Shown: positions 33,496 through 42,458, numbered from the stretch's first letter. The stretch is DNA of 64,000 bases from Candidatus Centipeda massiliensis (GCF_900290285.1 NZ_LT985754.1:520299-584298); one strand, 5' to 3'. Notes: generated from the letters alone by a model not told the origin. Made by a program: numbers and translations.

Positions 33496-34404
33496 CTAGC
33501 GGCGACGCTCCTGCCCTGCGATCTCGCCGAGCTGCTTGTATTGGTTCATGCCGACCTTGTACTTGCGGTAGCTCTGCGGGGACATCCCTGTGAACCTCTT
33601 GAACTGGTTGTTGAAATAGCTGATGTTGTCATAGCCGATGCGCGCGCTGACCTCCGTGATGGAGAGATCCGTCGAGACGAGCAGCGCCTGCGCCTCGCCG
33701 ATGCGGCGGCGAATGATGTACTGGATGGGCGCGAAGCCAAAGCGCTTCTTGAACTGATGAGCAAGCCCCGAGGTGCTCATGTGGACACGCGCGCTGAGCG
33801 TTTCGACAGACAGCTCCTCCATAAAGTGACGATCAATATAATCCTTGAGCGCGATGAAGAGGCAATCCTTTTCGCGTACGGGTGCGATTGGTTCATGCGG
33901 CAGCTGATAGAGGAGAATTTGCAAAAGTGTTACGAGGAGGGAGGCGGTGACGGCGTCGCTGTCCGCGTGCCTGTATTGCACCTGCCCATAGAGGATGCGG
34001 AAGAGGGAGCGGAGCGTCGGCATGAGGTTGCCCGCATGCAGAAGCGGCGCGGTCGTTTCGGGCAGGAGAAAGTTTTCGGGCAGTCCCTTCAGCTGCAGTC
34101 CCTTGATGCCGCAGTTGTAGAACCACAGCCCCGTCGCGGGATCTGCACTCTCGTCGTGGAGGACACCCTGATTGTAGACGAGGACATCGCCGCGCTGCAC
34201 GTCATACATACGGCTGCCGATGCGGATGTGTCCGCGCCCCTGACAGATCAGTTGGAGTTCGAGGTTGTGTTCATGCCGGTGGAAGGCGGAGGGCATGAGT
34301 GTTTCCTCGCGGTCATTGTAGCCAATGTAGATGAGGCGGAGTGCCTCGCCGAACGCCGGCGGGGGCGGCAGCTTTTTTGCCGCCTTGTAGTAGAGGATCG
34401 TCAT
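33496..34404 (-). CDS. AraC-family transcriptional regulator
   Basis: A 302-residue regulator with an N-terminal cupin-type sensor (HEHNLELQLICQGRGHIRI, DVLVYNQGVLHDE) and a C-terminal double helix-turn-helix (LSVETLSARVHMSTSGLAHQFKK; RIGYDNISYFNNQFKR). The ATG at 34404 follows GAGGTG, and a TATACT box lies about 35 bases upstream. Located between the IolT transporter and the TIM-barrel/dehydrogenase pair, it probably controls this inositol-type set. Confidence 0.9.
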   Translation of the reverse strand: MTILYYKAAKKLPPPPAFGEALRLIYIGYNDREETLMPSAFHRHEHNLELQLICQGRGHIRIGSRMYDVQRGDVLVYNQGVLHDESADPATGLWFYNCGIKGLQLKGLPENFLLPETTAPLLHAGNLMPTLRSLFRILYGQVQYRHADSDAVTASLLVTLLQILLYQLPHEPIAPVREKDCLFIALKDYIDRHFMEELSVETLSARVHMSTSGLAHQFKKRFGFAPIQYIIRRRIGEAQALLVSTDLSITEVSARIGYDNISYFNNQFKRFTGMSPQSYRKYKVGMNQYKQLGEIAGQERRR

Positions 34405-34541
34405 GGCACAGCACCTCGCTTTCCATTGAATAATATCAGTATAGCACAAAAAATCTGCCGGATGAAAGATTTATGCTTTTGCAGTCTGCGTTCTTTCGTA
34501 ACATTTATGATAGAGCCGCTTTGTCCTTCTGCAACAAAAAG

Positions 34542-34584
34542 CCTCCCTCATCGAAACGGGGGAGGGGAACCACGCACAGCGTGG
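34542..34584. repeat. Dual-hairpin GC-rich repeat (family C)
   Basis: CCTCCC...GGGAGG followed by CCACGC-aca-GCGTGG, then AAAGGGCGCC. The second stem differs in sequence from the copy at 2726 but pairs equally well. It lies at the 3' end of the iolT gene. Confidence 0.65.
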
Positions 34585-34609
34585 AAAGGGCGCCTTTATC
34601 GGCAGTGTG

Positions 34610-35998
34610 CTATGCCGTCGCTTCGCCGTGGTGGCGGAAGTCGTGCTCGATCTGCTCAAGCGAGCGTCCCTTCGTCTCGGGTACAAACTTGAAGACGAAG
34701 GCGAGTCCGAGCAGCCCGACGGCGGCGAACATATAGAACGTGAAGGACAGGCCGAAGGTGAAGAGGAAGTACGGGAACGCCGAGCCGATGCAGAAGTTTG
34801 TGAGCCAGAGGCAGAGGACGGCGCAGCCCATGCCCATGCCGCGCAGACGCAGCGGGAACAGCTCGGAGAGCAGCAGCCACGTCACGGGGGAGAGGAAGCC
34901 CTGCTGGAAGAAGAGGAAGGTGACGGTCAGCGACAGTACGACGTAGGGGAGAGCCGTCGTGCCCTCAAGTGCTGCCGAGAGAATGCCGATGGCGAGCAGA
35001 CACGCCATGGTGCCGATCTGTCCCGTCATGATGAGCGGACGGCGTCCGTGGCGCCCCATCATCCAGATGCCGAAGAGCGTGGCGAGGACGGAGATAACAC
35101 CGTTCGCAACGTTGCCGATGAGCGCCGCCTCGGTCGAGAAGCCCGCCTCGGTGAGGATCTGCGTGCCGTAGTACATGATGGAGTTGACGCCCGAGATCTG
35201 CTGACAGATAGAGACGCCCATGCCGATGAAGACGATGCGGCGGATCCACGGGGTTGCGAGGTCGCTGTAGGAAGCCTTCTCGATATGCTTCTCGGCTTCG
35301 AGGTTGTCCTGAATCTCGTTGAACTCGGAGATCGCGCCCTTTTCGGAGCGGATCTTCTTGAGAACCTCCAGCGCGTCGCTGACGCGTCCGTTGAGCACCA
35401 GCCAGCGCGGACTCTCGGGCATGGCGAGCATACCGAACCAGAGGACGATGGCGGGCAGGGACGCAATCGCGAGCATGTAGCGCCAGATGTGACCCGTCTC
35501 ACCGAAGGTGACGCCGAGGATCGCGTTGAGGACGAAGGCGAGGAGCTGACCTGTGACGATCATTAGCTCGTTCTGTGTCACCATGCGTCCGCGTCGGTCG
35601 GCGGGCGACATCTCCGCGAGGTAGGCGGGAACGGTGACGGAGGCACCGCCGACGGCAAGTCCGAGGACGAAGCGGCAAGCGATGAGAATGGGCGCGGTCG
35701 GCGAGGCTGCGCAGCCGAGTGCCGCAAAGAAGAAGATGGCGGCGAGGACGAGGAGCATCCTGCGGCGCCCCTGTGCATCGGCGATTCGTCCGCCGAGGAA
35801 CGAGCCGATTGCCGCGCCGAAGAGCAGCCCGCTCGCGACGAAGCCTTCCACGGCCGGCGTCAGATTGAGCTGATCGGGGCGAGACATATAGGCGAGCGCA
35901 CCGTTGATGACACCGGTGTCGTAGCCGAAGAGAAGTCCGCCGAAGGTTGAGACGTATGTGACGCGTCTTAGGTATTGCTTGTGCGTTTGTTCTGCCAT
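34610..35998 (-). CDS. iolT: Myo-inositol/sugar transporter IolT (MFS sugar porter)
   Basis: A 462-residue, 12-TM member of the sugar porter family. The start is typical (RRVTYVSTFGGLLFGYDTGVINGAL). Family motifs include RIADAQGRRR after TM2, the PESPRWLVLNGR segment after TM6, QQISGVNSIMYYGTQI in TM7 and PETKGRSLEQIE at the C terminus. The closest characterised type is the IolT/GalP group of proton symporters. The ATG at 35998 follows GGGAGG. A minimal family A element (36030-36067) lies in its leader, between a TATACT box near 36123 and the start. Confidence 0.9.
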   Translation of the reverse strand: MAEQTHKQYLRRVTYVSTFGGLLFGYDTGVINGALAYMSRPDQLNLTPAVEGFVASGLLFGAAIGSFLGGRIADAQGRRRMLLVLAAIFFFAALGCAASPTAPILIACRFVLGLAVGGASVTVPAYLAEMSPADRRGRMVTQNELMIVTGQLLAFVLNAILGVTFGETGHIWRYMLAIASLPAIVLWFGMLAMPESPRWLVLNGRVSDALEVLKKIRSEKGAISEFNEIQDNLEAEKHIEKASYSDLATPWIRRIVFIGMGVSICQQISGVNSIMYYGTQILTEAGFSTEAALIGNVANGVISVLATLFGIWMMGRHGRRPLIMTGQIGTMACLLAIGILSAALEGTTALPYVVLSLTVTFLFFQQGFLSPVTWLLLSELFPLRLRGMGMGCAVLCLWLTNFCIGSAFPYFLFTFGLSFTFYMFAAVGLLGLAFVFKFVPETKGRSLEQIEHDFRHHGEATA

Positions 35999-36029
35999 GC
36001 TGCAATCCTCCCTATAAATGAATGCGGTC

Positions 36030-36067
36030 GGAAGCTCGGATAACATGAAGCCCTTATCAACGCTTCC
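36030..36067. mobile_element. Minimal family A element in the iolT leader (38 bp)
   Basis: GGAAGCTCGGATAACATGAAG followed almost directly by TTATCAACGCTTCC, so the left and right ends of the MITE are joined with nothing between. In RNA it would form a hairpin a short distance upstream of the iolT ribosome binding site. Confidence 0.6.
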
Positions 36068-36248
36068 TGTAAACCCTCGGTGCGTGGATCCGCTGCGCGC
36101 CGTTGAGGTTTTGTCTTGTGTTAAGTATAGGGGATTTTTGCTGCGTACGCTTTCACGTTTCTGCCTGTTTTCGTTTCAAAATTGATAGGTTTTGGTTATG
36201 TTTTTATATATTTCTGCAAAAGTTTATGAAAAATATGTGGTTTTGGAA

Positions 36249-36291
36249 ATATAAAAATCTGCCGCACGATATTTTCACCATGCGGCAGACC
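36249..36291 (-). terminator. Terminator of the 36309 dehydrogenase gene
   Basis: On the minus strand TCTGCCGCA pairs with TGCGGCAGA around a 14-base loop, followed by TTTTTATATTT. Confidence 0.8.
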
Positions 36292-36308
36292 GATGCTTAC
36301 GCGATCTC

Positions 36309-37466
36309 TCAGTATGTTACCCAAGCACCTTCATTCTTGGCGGACTCGACGCACTTCTCAACCCACTTCACGCCCTCGGCGCCCGCATGGACATCGGGAT
36401 ACCAGAAGTCGATTGCCTCGCCCTTCGCGTTCTTTGCGATGGCGCGTGCGAATTTCGTGTAGAGGTTGCTCCACGCCTCGAAGAGTCCCTCGGGGTGACC
36501 ACCGCCGATGCGGTCGTCCGCGCGTGCCTCGGCATAGAGATAGCCCGCGCCGCGCTGCATCGCACCCTGCATATTTCCCTGCACCTCGTATTGGAGCTGG
36601 TTCGGATGCTCGGCATCCCATGCGATTGACGCCTTCTCGCCGACGATGCGGAAACGTGCACCGAACTCGGAACCCGCATTGACGCAGCTCGACCAGATGT
36701 AGCCGATCGCACCGCTCTCGTACTCCATGATGGTCATGGCATTGTCCTCAAGTGCGCGTCCCTCGACGAAGCTCTGTGCCGAGCACATAAGGCGTCGGAT
36801 CTTGATGTTCGGGACGATTGCCTCCTGCAAGTAGAGCATGTGCGTCCCAACGTCGCCGAGGACGTAGGAAAGACCCGCCTTCTTCGGATCGACACGCCAT
36901 GCCGTCGCTGCCGACTTCTTTTCGACTGCGACGTTGTGTGCGCCGTGGGCGAACTGCATGTTGAGGATGCGGATGGAGCCGAGGTCGCCGCTAGCGACCA
37001 TGCGGCGTGCCTGCTCGATCATCTGATGCCCGCAGTAGCCGTAGGAGAGGAACATGACGCGGTTCTTCTCCTTTGCCAGACGCTCCAGCTCCTGTGCCTC
37101 GTTGGAGAAGAAACACATGGGCTTCTCGCAGTAGACGTGCAGCCCTGCCTCAAGCGCTGCCTTTGCAATCTCGTAATGCGTGAAATTCGGCGTTGCAATG
37201 GAGACTGCCTCGATGCCGTCCTCCCGTTTTGCTTCTGCTGCGAACATCTCCTTGTAGTCTGTGTAGCAGCGATCAGGGGCGACATAGCATTTCTCGCCGA
37301 AGTCGCGTCCGCGCTCCGGATCGATGTCGAACGCGCCTGCAACGAGCTGGAAATTGTTGTCGCGCAGCGCTGCCGAGCGATGGATGTAGCCGATCTGACT
37401 GCCGCGTCCGCCGCCGATCATTGCCCAGCGAATGGGACGCTCCAAGAACTTTTCTCCGTCAATCAT
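36309..37466 (-). CDS. Gfo/Idh/MocA oxidoreductase, long form
   Basis: A 385-residue dehydrogenase with the nucleotide motif MIGGGRGSQIG, Lys115 in CEKPM and Asp205/His209 in GDVGTHML. The longer length and GGGRGSQIG motif place it in the branch seen beside IolE/IolH-type isomerases (dehydrogenases of inositol isomers or sugar derivatives), not true IolG. AAAGGAGG precedes the ATG at 37466. It lies 21 bases downstream of the TIM-barrel gene at 37488 and shares its direction, so the pair is an operon. Confidence 0.85.
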   Translation of the reverse strand: MIDGEKFLERPIRWAMIGGGRGSQIGYIHRSAALRDNNFQLVAGAFDIDPERGRDFGEKCYVAPDRCYTDYKEMFAAEAKREDGIEAVSIATPNFTHYEIAKAALEAGLHVYCEKPMCFFSNEAQELERLAKEKNRVMFLSYGYCGHQMIEQARRMVASGDLGSIRILNMQFAHGAHNVAVEKKSAATAWRVDPKKAGLSYVLGDVGTHMLYLQEAIVPNIKIRRLMCSAQSFVEGRALEDNAMTIMEYESGAIGYIWSSCVNAGSEFGARFRIVGEKASIAWDAEHPNQLQYEVQGNMQGAMQRGAGYLYAEARADDRIGGGHPEGLFEAWSNLYTKFARAIAKNAKGEAIDFWYPDVHAGAEGVKWVEKCVESAKNEGAWVTY

Positions 37467-37487
37467 GATGATCCTCCTTTATGCCTC

Positions 37488-38414
37488 TCACTGAAACCCA
37501 AGTCCGTGCAGATAGTCGACGCTCGCCTTCACGTCGCGCAGACTTGTCGCGACATTGCGCGGGTCGCGTTCCTGCTCCACCGTGATATAGCCTGCGTAGT
37601 GCAGCTCCTCGGTGAGCAGCTTGTAGATGGCGGGGTAGTCGAGCATGCCTGTGCCGATGGGGCACATTGCGCCCTTGCCGCAGCCCTCGAAGAAGCGAAT
37701 GTGCTCGGCGAGGACTTCGTTATAGACCTTCTCGTTGATGTCCTTGAAATGGATGTAGTCGAGCCGATCCGAATATTTGCGCAGCCACTCCACCGGATCC
37801 ATGCCGGAGTAGCGCAGATGTCCCGTGTCGAGGCAAAGCCCCGCGACCTCGTCGGGGATGTCCTCTGCCAGACGGTCGATCTCGTCCGCGAACTCGATGT
37901 AGCCGCCCGCGTGCGGATGGATGACGGCGCGTACGCCCCACTTCGCCGCCTTCTCCGCAATCGCGCGGATGTGCTCCATCATGCGCCCCCAATCCTCATC
38001 GGAGAGGCGCGGCGCACGATCCGAATGCCCCGCCGCATAGTCACGCTCGTCATGTCCCCAATCCATGATGGTGAGATACGGCGTTGCGCGACGCTGACCC
38101 TCCTCGCGCGGCAGCGGCGGCAGCTTTGTGATGATGCCGCAGATATCGTCGACCTGCCGCAGGAGATTCTCGCGATTGTCCGCAGCGACAAGATCGTCAA
38201 AGATCGTGCCCGCCACGATTGAGATGCCGTTCTTCGACAGCTCCGCGCTCACAAGGTCGATGTCGAGCGGCAGATAGCCGTACGGTCCGAGTTCGATGGC
38301 GCGAAAGCCCGCCTTGCCCGCCTCCTCGAGCACCGTCTGCCACTTCGGCAGATAGGGATTCTTCACGTCATCCACGCCCCAGCAGCAGGGCGCACCCGTG
38401 ATGTGAATTGCCAT
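37488..38414 (-). CDS. IolE/IolH-like TIM-barrel isomerase or dehydratase
   Basis: A 308-residue TIM-barrel protein. Its start (ITGAPCCWGVDDVKNPYLPKW) resembles inosose dehydratase-type proteins, and the metal-site residues appear in VIHPHAGGY, LCLDTGHLRYSG, YIHFKDIN and YITVEQERDP. The ATG at 38414 follows GAAGGAGG; the longer frame has none. With the dehydrogenase behind it, it probably acts on a keto-inositol or related compound. It is a second IolE candidate besides 1713, clearly diverged from it. Confidence 0.85.
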   Translation of the reverse strand: MAIHITGAPCCWGVDDVKNPYLPKWQTVLEEAGKAGFRAIELGPYGYLPLDIDLVSAELSKNGISIVAGTIFDDLVAADNRENLLRQVDDICGIITKLPPLPREEGQRRATPYLTIMDWGHDERDYAAGHSDRAPRLSDEDWGRMMEHIRAIAEKAAKWGVRAVIHPHAGGYIEFADEIDRLAEDIPDEVAGLCLDTGHLRYSGMDPVEWLRKYSDRLDYIHFKDINEKVYNEVLAEHIRFFEGCGKGAMCPIGTGMLDYPAIYKLLTEELHYAGYITVEQERDPRNVATSLRDVKASVDYLHGLGFQ

Positions 38415-38564
38415 AGGAAAACCTCCTTCAAAACTGCAACACATACACAAGATTTACGCATTTATTATACGATACATTATCATTATGAACCTCTATTGGG
38501 TTGGTGCGATTCTGTGGGATTTTGGTATTTTGCGCGCGATTTCCTATAAAATCTTGCGATTCCG

Positions 38565-39302
38565 TCACGCGCGGAATATCAGCGACTTGATGAGGATGGA
38601 CAGCCCGCCGAGGATAAAGATGAAGATGATGAAGCGCTTCGAGGCGCGTTCGCCCATGCGCCGGTCGATCATCGTGCCGATCCACACACCGAGGATGGCG
38701 GCAGGAATCGAGACTGCAGTCAGTGTCAGCGTGAACTCCGTAAAGATACCGTTTGCAAAGTAAGTCGCGGCACGGAATGCGTTCTCGATGAGGAAGATGA
38801 AGCATATACTGCCGCGGAATGCTGCGCGATCTGCGCTCACGCGCTCGATGTACGCGAGGAAGAGCATATTGATGCCAAAGAGCCCCGACATCACACCCGA
38901 GGCGAAGGAGAGGAGGTTGCGCAGCCAGCTGCGCGGCGTGATGCCGCGCGTGCGGTCGCGGAGCAGCATTTCGACGCCGAGGCCGATGATGAAGACGCCG
39001 AGCAGCGCCTTGATGATCCACGGCGTCCCGAGTTTCAGGAGCAGCGTGCCCGGGATGACGCCGAGCAGGATGGCGATGAGCACGGGCAGCACCTGCCGAA
39101 TCCGAAAGGAGTGGCGTGCACGCCACGAGATCCACGCGTTGACGGGCAGGTCGAGCAGGATGTTTGTCGGCGTGATGACGACGTTGTCCAGCCGCATCGC
39201 CATCAGTGGATTCGTGAGGAGCGGATTGCCGAAGCCCGCCAGCCCCTTGATAACGAAGCCCGCAAGCTGTGACAGGAATACAATCGCAATGATTTCGTCC
39301 AC
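38565..39302 (-). CDS. TauE/SafE-family membrane transporter
   Basis: A 245-residue protein with about 8 membrane segments. The TSUP family pattern is visible: FVIKGLAGFGNPLLTNPL in the first repeat and LLSFASGVMSGLFGINM in the second. The start is taken as GTG at 39302 because GGAGGGG precedes it; the frame is open further upstream to 39389 without a site. TSUP proteins export sulfite, sulfonates or organic anions; the substrate is not evident. It is divergent from the TIM-barrel gene at 39437. Confidence 0.8.
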   Translation of the reverse strand: MDEIIAIVFLSQLAGFVIKGLAGFGNPLLTNPLMAMRLDNVVITPTNILLDLPVNAWISWRARHSFRIRQVLPVLIAILLGVIPGTLLLKLGTPWIIKALLGVFIIGLGVEMLLRDRTRGITPRSWLRNLLSFASGVMSGLFGINMLFLAYIERVSADRAAFRGSICFIFLIENAFRAATYFANGIFTEFTLTLTAVSIPAAILGVWIGTMIDRRMGERASKRFIIFIFILGGLSILIKSLIFRA

Positions 39303-39340
39303 AGATATCCCCTCCACCAAAATATTCTTAAAAACTCCCC

Positions 39341-39369
39341 TTGACAAACATTTTAGTCGATGATAGTTT
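39341..39369 (+). promoter_or_regulatory. Promoter of the 39437 isomerase gene
   Basis: Perfect TTGACA (39341-39346), 17-base spacer, weak TAGTTT (39364-39369). The operator-like motif follows directly downstream, where a repressor would block transcription. Confidence 0.45.
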
Positions 39370-39375
39370 ATTAGG

Positions 39376-39408
39376 CAAGAGTTGTCCACCTCTATATCAT
39401 GATTTTAT
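39376..39408. promoter_or_regulatory. Candidate operator shared with 33327-33357
   Basis: TGTCCACCTCTATATCATGA with the palindromic core ATCATGAT, followed by TTTTATCA. It matches the sequence upstream of the TIM-barrel gene at 33290 at nearly every position over about 28 bases. Confidence 0.4.
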
Positions 39409-39436
39409 CACAAATTCATCAGAGGAGGTTGTTTCC

Positions 39437-40357
39437 ATGAAAATCGCATTCGATGTTGATGTTCTCGCCAAGCAGATGAGCATCAACGACATGGTACACA
39501 AGGTCGCGGACTGGGGCTACAAGTACATCGAGCAGTCCCCGCATCCGCGCATCAACCCGTTCTACAAGCACCCGCTCTTCTCCGAGGAGACGGAGGCGGA
39601 GTATCGCAAGGCACTCAAGGAAACGGGGGTTGAAATCTCCTCCTTCATCGTGGTCTATCGTTGGTCGGGGCCGACCGAGGAACAGCGTCAGCACGCGGTC
39701 GCCAACTGGAAGCGCATCATTGAGATCGCGGTCAGCATGGGCGTGCCCGTCATCAACACGGAGTTTTCGGGCGATCCGAACCAGCAGGAGATCTGCAACG
39801 GAATGTTCTTTCGCTCTATGGAGGAACTGCTGCCGATCATCGAGCGCGAGGGTCTGCGCGTCGAGATCCAGTCGCATCCCTACGATTTCTGCGAGCTGAA
39901 CAACGAGGCGTGCGATATCGTGAAGTCGTTCCGCTCCAAGAATCTCGGCTATGTCTACTCCTCTCCGCACGGCTTCTTCTACGATGCGGGCAAGGGCGAT
40001 GTGCGCTCCATGCTGAAATATGCGGGGGATGAACTCACGCACGTTCTCTTTGCGGACACGTTCAACCAGACGCTCGACTGCCGCTACATCGCAAATCCGC
40101 CTTGGCTCAACAATCATGGGCGTGCGGATATGACCATCCATCAGCATCTCGCGATGGGCGAGGGCGAGGTCGACTTCGACGGCATCTTCGAGACGCTGCG
40201 CGAGATGGACTTTGCAAATCGCCAGCTCCGTCCCGACGCACCGAAGGTCGGCGGCGACAACATCGCCTGCGTCTCCTATTTCGGCTTCCCCGAGAAGATG
40301 GATGTGCAGGCGCCCGAGGCGCTTGCGCGCATCAAGCGCGAACTGCTTGGCGCATAA
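39437..40357 (+). CDS. TIM-barrel sugar isomerase/epimerase
   Basis: A 306-residue protein of the xylose-isomerase-like TIM-barrel family. Family positions are VINTEFSGD (Glu), RVEIQSHPYDF (Glu, His), VYSSPHGFFYDAG (His) and VLFADTFNQ (Asp). The start at 39437 follows AGAGGAGG. A PTS EIIA gene follows after 44 bases. Compared with other TIM barrels in the window it has a long loop (YIANPPWLNNHGR) before the C-terminal part. The substrate is unknown; an inositol- or keto-sugar-related epimerase is likely from context. Confidence 0.82.
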   Translation: MKIAFDVDVLAKQMSINDMVHKVADWGYKYIEQSPHPRINPFYKHPLFSEETEAEYRKALKETGVEISSFIVVYRWSGPTEEQRQHAVANWKRIIEIAVSMGVPVINTEFSGDPNQQEICNGMFFRSMEELLPIIEREGLRVEIQSHPYDFCELNNEACDIVKSFRSKNLGYVYSSPHGFFYDAGKGDVRSMLKYAGDELTHVLFADTFNQTLDCRYIANPPWLNNHGRADMTIHQHLAMGEGEVDFDGIFETLREMDFANRQLRPDAPKVGGDNIACVSYFGFPEKMDVQAPEALARIKRELLGA

Positions 40358-40401
40358 CAGAGATATTTACAGACAATAATAGATATGTGGAGGACAAACT
40401 C

Positions 40402-40728
40402 ATGGCACAGACACATTTGGAAGAAATCGCATTCTCGATCATCGCTGCAGCGGGCGACGGTCGCGCAAAGGTTACAGAGGCTTTGAAGGCTGCGCGCGAA
40501 GGCAGCTTCGGACAGGCGCGCGGCGCACTGAAGGATGCAGATGCACAGTTCCTCAAGGCGCATCAGCTGCAGACCGCCGAACTCCTCAAGAAGGAGGCGG
40601 ACGGCACGCTCAAGGATCCGTTCAACGTCCTCGTCGCGCACGCGCAGGACTATGTCATGACCGGCATGGCGATGAAGGAGATGGCGGAAGAAATCGTCAA
40701 TCTCTATGAGAAGGTTGCAGCGAAGTAA
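40402..40728 (+). CDS. Orphan PTS lactose/cellobiose-type EIIA
   Basis: A 108-residue all-helical protein of the LacF/ChbA family, which passes phosphate from HPr to EIIB during uptake of lactose, cellobiose or chitobiose. The active-site histidine is His80 in VAHAQDYVMTG, matching the HxQDxxMT pattern of the family. The ATG at 40402 follows GTGGAGG. No EIIB or EIIC gene is present in the window. It is co-directional with the TIM-barrel gene 44 bases upstream and is followed by a terminator, so it may be a regulatory EIIA or serve an EIIBC elsewhere. Confidence 0.88.
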   Translation: MAQTHLEEIAFSIIAAAGDGRAKVTEALKAAREGSFGQARGALKDADAQFLKAHQLQTAELLKKEADGTLKDPFNVLVAHAQDYVMTGMAMKEMAEEIVNLYEKVAAK

Positions 40729-40746
40729 GTACATACAGATAGGTTG

Positions 40747-40781
40747 GTGCCGTGTGGGAGTTTCCCATGCGGCACTTTTTT
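40747..40781 (+). terminator. Terminator after EIIA
   Basis: GTGCCGTGTGGGA / TCCCATGCGGCAC stem with a 3-base loop and TTTTTT. Confidence 0.92.
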
Positions 40782-40827
40782 GTAGAAATACATAAAAAAT
40801 ATCTATGGATGATACTCTTTTGGGTTC

Positions 40828-40856
40828 TTGACAATAATGTTATGGTGAACTATACT
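40828..40856 (+). promoter_or_regulatory. Strong promoter of iolA
   Basis: TTGACA (40828-40833), 17-base spacer, TATACT (40851-40856). A small TATCTGATA palindrome at 40863-40871 lies over the expected transcription start and could be an operator. Confidence 0.8.
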
Positions 40857-40908
40857 TTGTATTATCTGATAGTTGTTTTCAGGCTTTCGTATGCGAAAGG
40901 AGCATATT

Positions 40909-42426
40909 ATGGCAGAAGTGAAACGGATGGGGTACTGTATCGATGGTGAGTGGAAGCAGTCCACGAGCGACAAGTATATCTCGATCACGGATTCCAGCAC
41001 GGGTGAGGTGATCGCTGAGGTTCCGAGCTGCACGGTAGAGGAGTGCGAGGCGGCAATCGCATCGGCGCAGAAGGCGTTCGAGTCGTGGTCGCAGCTCTCG
41101 ATGGCAAAGCGCGTGCAGTATATGTTCCGCTGGCGCGATGTGCTCTACGCACACAAGGAGGAGCTGGCTGTCCTCTGCGCGAAGGAACTGGGCAAGACGC
41201 TGAACGAGGCGCGCGGCGATGTCCAGAAGGCAATCGAGCCGACGGAGGAGGCATGCGCTGCGCCTCTGCTCATCCAGGGCGACGGTGCGATGCAGGTCAC
41301 GACGGGGTACGACACGACGTCCTACCGCTTCCCGCTCGGCGTCGTGACGGGCGTCGTACCGATGAACTTCCCCGCGATGATTCCGTGGGGCTGGATGGTG
41401 CCGCTTGCGATTGTCTGCGGCAACACGGTTGTGCTCAAGGCGAGCAGCCAGACGCCGCTCACGTCCATGCGTATGCTCGAACTCTTCTACGAGGAGGCAG
41501 GCTTCCCGAAGGGCGTCGTTAACATCGTTACGACGAGCCGTAAGGAGGCCGAGATTTTCCTCACCGATCCGCGTGTCAAGGCGGTTACGTTCGTCGGTAC
41601 AACGGGCGTGGGCAAGCATATCTACTCGACAGCTGCAGCACACGGCAAGCGCGTACAGGCGCAGTGCGAGGCAAAGAATCACGCACTGCTGCTTGCGGAT
41701 GCGAACCTTGAGGCATCCACGAACGCCATCATCAACTCGACGTACGGCTGTGCGGGGATGCGCTGCATGGCGCTGCCTGTGGTCTGTGTCGAGGAGAGCA
41801 TTGCGGACGCATTTGTCGCCCTGCTGAAGAAAAAGGCGGAAGCACTCACGATCGGCTGTGCATACAAGGAGGAGACGCAGCTCGGTCCCGTGGTCAATGC
41901 AGGGCACAAGCAGAAGGTCAGCGACTGGATCCAGAAGGGTGTCGATGAGGGCGCGACCCTTGTGCTCGACGGGCGTAAGACCGTGGTGAAGGGCTATGAG
42001 AACGGCTTCTTCGTTGGTCCCACGATCCTCGATCATGTCAAGCCCGGCATGACGGTCGGCGATCAGGAGATCTTCGGACCTGTCACCTGCATCAAGCGCG
42101 TCAAGAACTACGAGGAAGGTATTCGCATCATGAATGCGAACCCGTTCGCAAACGGCTCGTGCATCTTCACGAGCAGCGGCTACTATGCGCGCAAGTTTGT
42201 CATGGACACGGACGGCGGCATGGTCGGCGTCAATGTCGGCATCCCCGTACCGAGCGCCTACTATCCGTTCTCGGGCAACAAGGATTCCTTCTTCGGCGAT
42301 CTTCACGTCCTCGGCAAGGACGGCGTACAGTTCTTCACGCGTGCCAAGACCGTCACCACGCACTGGTTTGACGAGGAGGCCGGCAAGCGTGTCGTCGGCA
42401 CATGGGAGGGCAGCACGGAGCAGTAA
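40909..42426 (+). CDS. iolA: CoA-acylating methylmalonate/malonate-semialdehyde dehydrogenase IolA
   Basis: A 505-residue aldehyde dehydrogenase of the MmsA/IolA type. IolA turns malonate semialdehyde, the last three-carbon product of inositol breakdown, into acetyl-CoA and CO2. The catalytic cysteine is Cys286 in GMRCMAL, equivalent to the GQRCMAL motif of the family. The NAD-binding part has VTFVGTTGVGKHIY, and the PMNFPAMIPWGWMVPLA segment is characteristic. The ATG at 40909 follows AAAGGAG. It is monocistronic with a strong promoter and a terminator shared with the convergent AraC gene. Confidence 0.93.
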   Translation: MAEVKRMGYCIDGEWKQSTSDKYISITDSSTGEVIAEVPSCTVEECEAAIASAQKAFESWSQLSMAKRVQYMFRWRDVLYAHKEELAVLCAKELGKTLNEARGDVQKAIEPTEEACAAPLLIQGDGAMQVTTGYDTTSYRFPLGVVTGVVPMNFPAMIPWGWMVPLAIVCGNTVVLKASSQTPLTSMRMLELFYEEAGFPKGVVNIVTTSRKEAEIFLTDPRVKAVTFVGTTGVGKHIYSTAAAHGKRVQAQCEAKNHALLLADANLEASTNAIINSTYGCAGMRCMALPVVCVEESIADAFVALLKKKAEALTIGCAYKEETQLGPVVNAGHKQKVSDWIQKGVDEGATLVLDGRKTVVKGYENGFFVGPTILDHVKPGMTVGDQEIFGPVTCIKRVKNYEEGIRIMNANPFANGSCIFTSSGYYARKFVMDTDGGMVGVNVGIPVPSAYYPFSGNKDSFFGDLHVLGKDGVQFFTRAKTVTTHWFDEEAGKRVVGTWEGSTEQ

Positions 42427-42458
42427 TTTTCTGCACTGCGCTCGTATAAAAGCATAGA

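Noticed and set aside
36840-38222. Plus-strand frame of 460 codons
   Set aside because: Covers two well-supported minus-strand genes (36309 and 37488) and has no recognisable motif.
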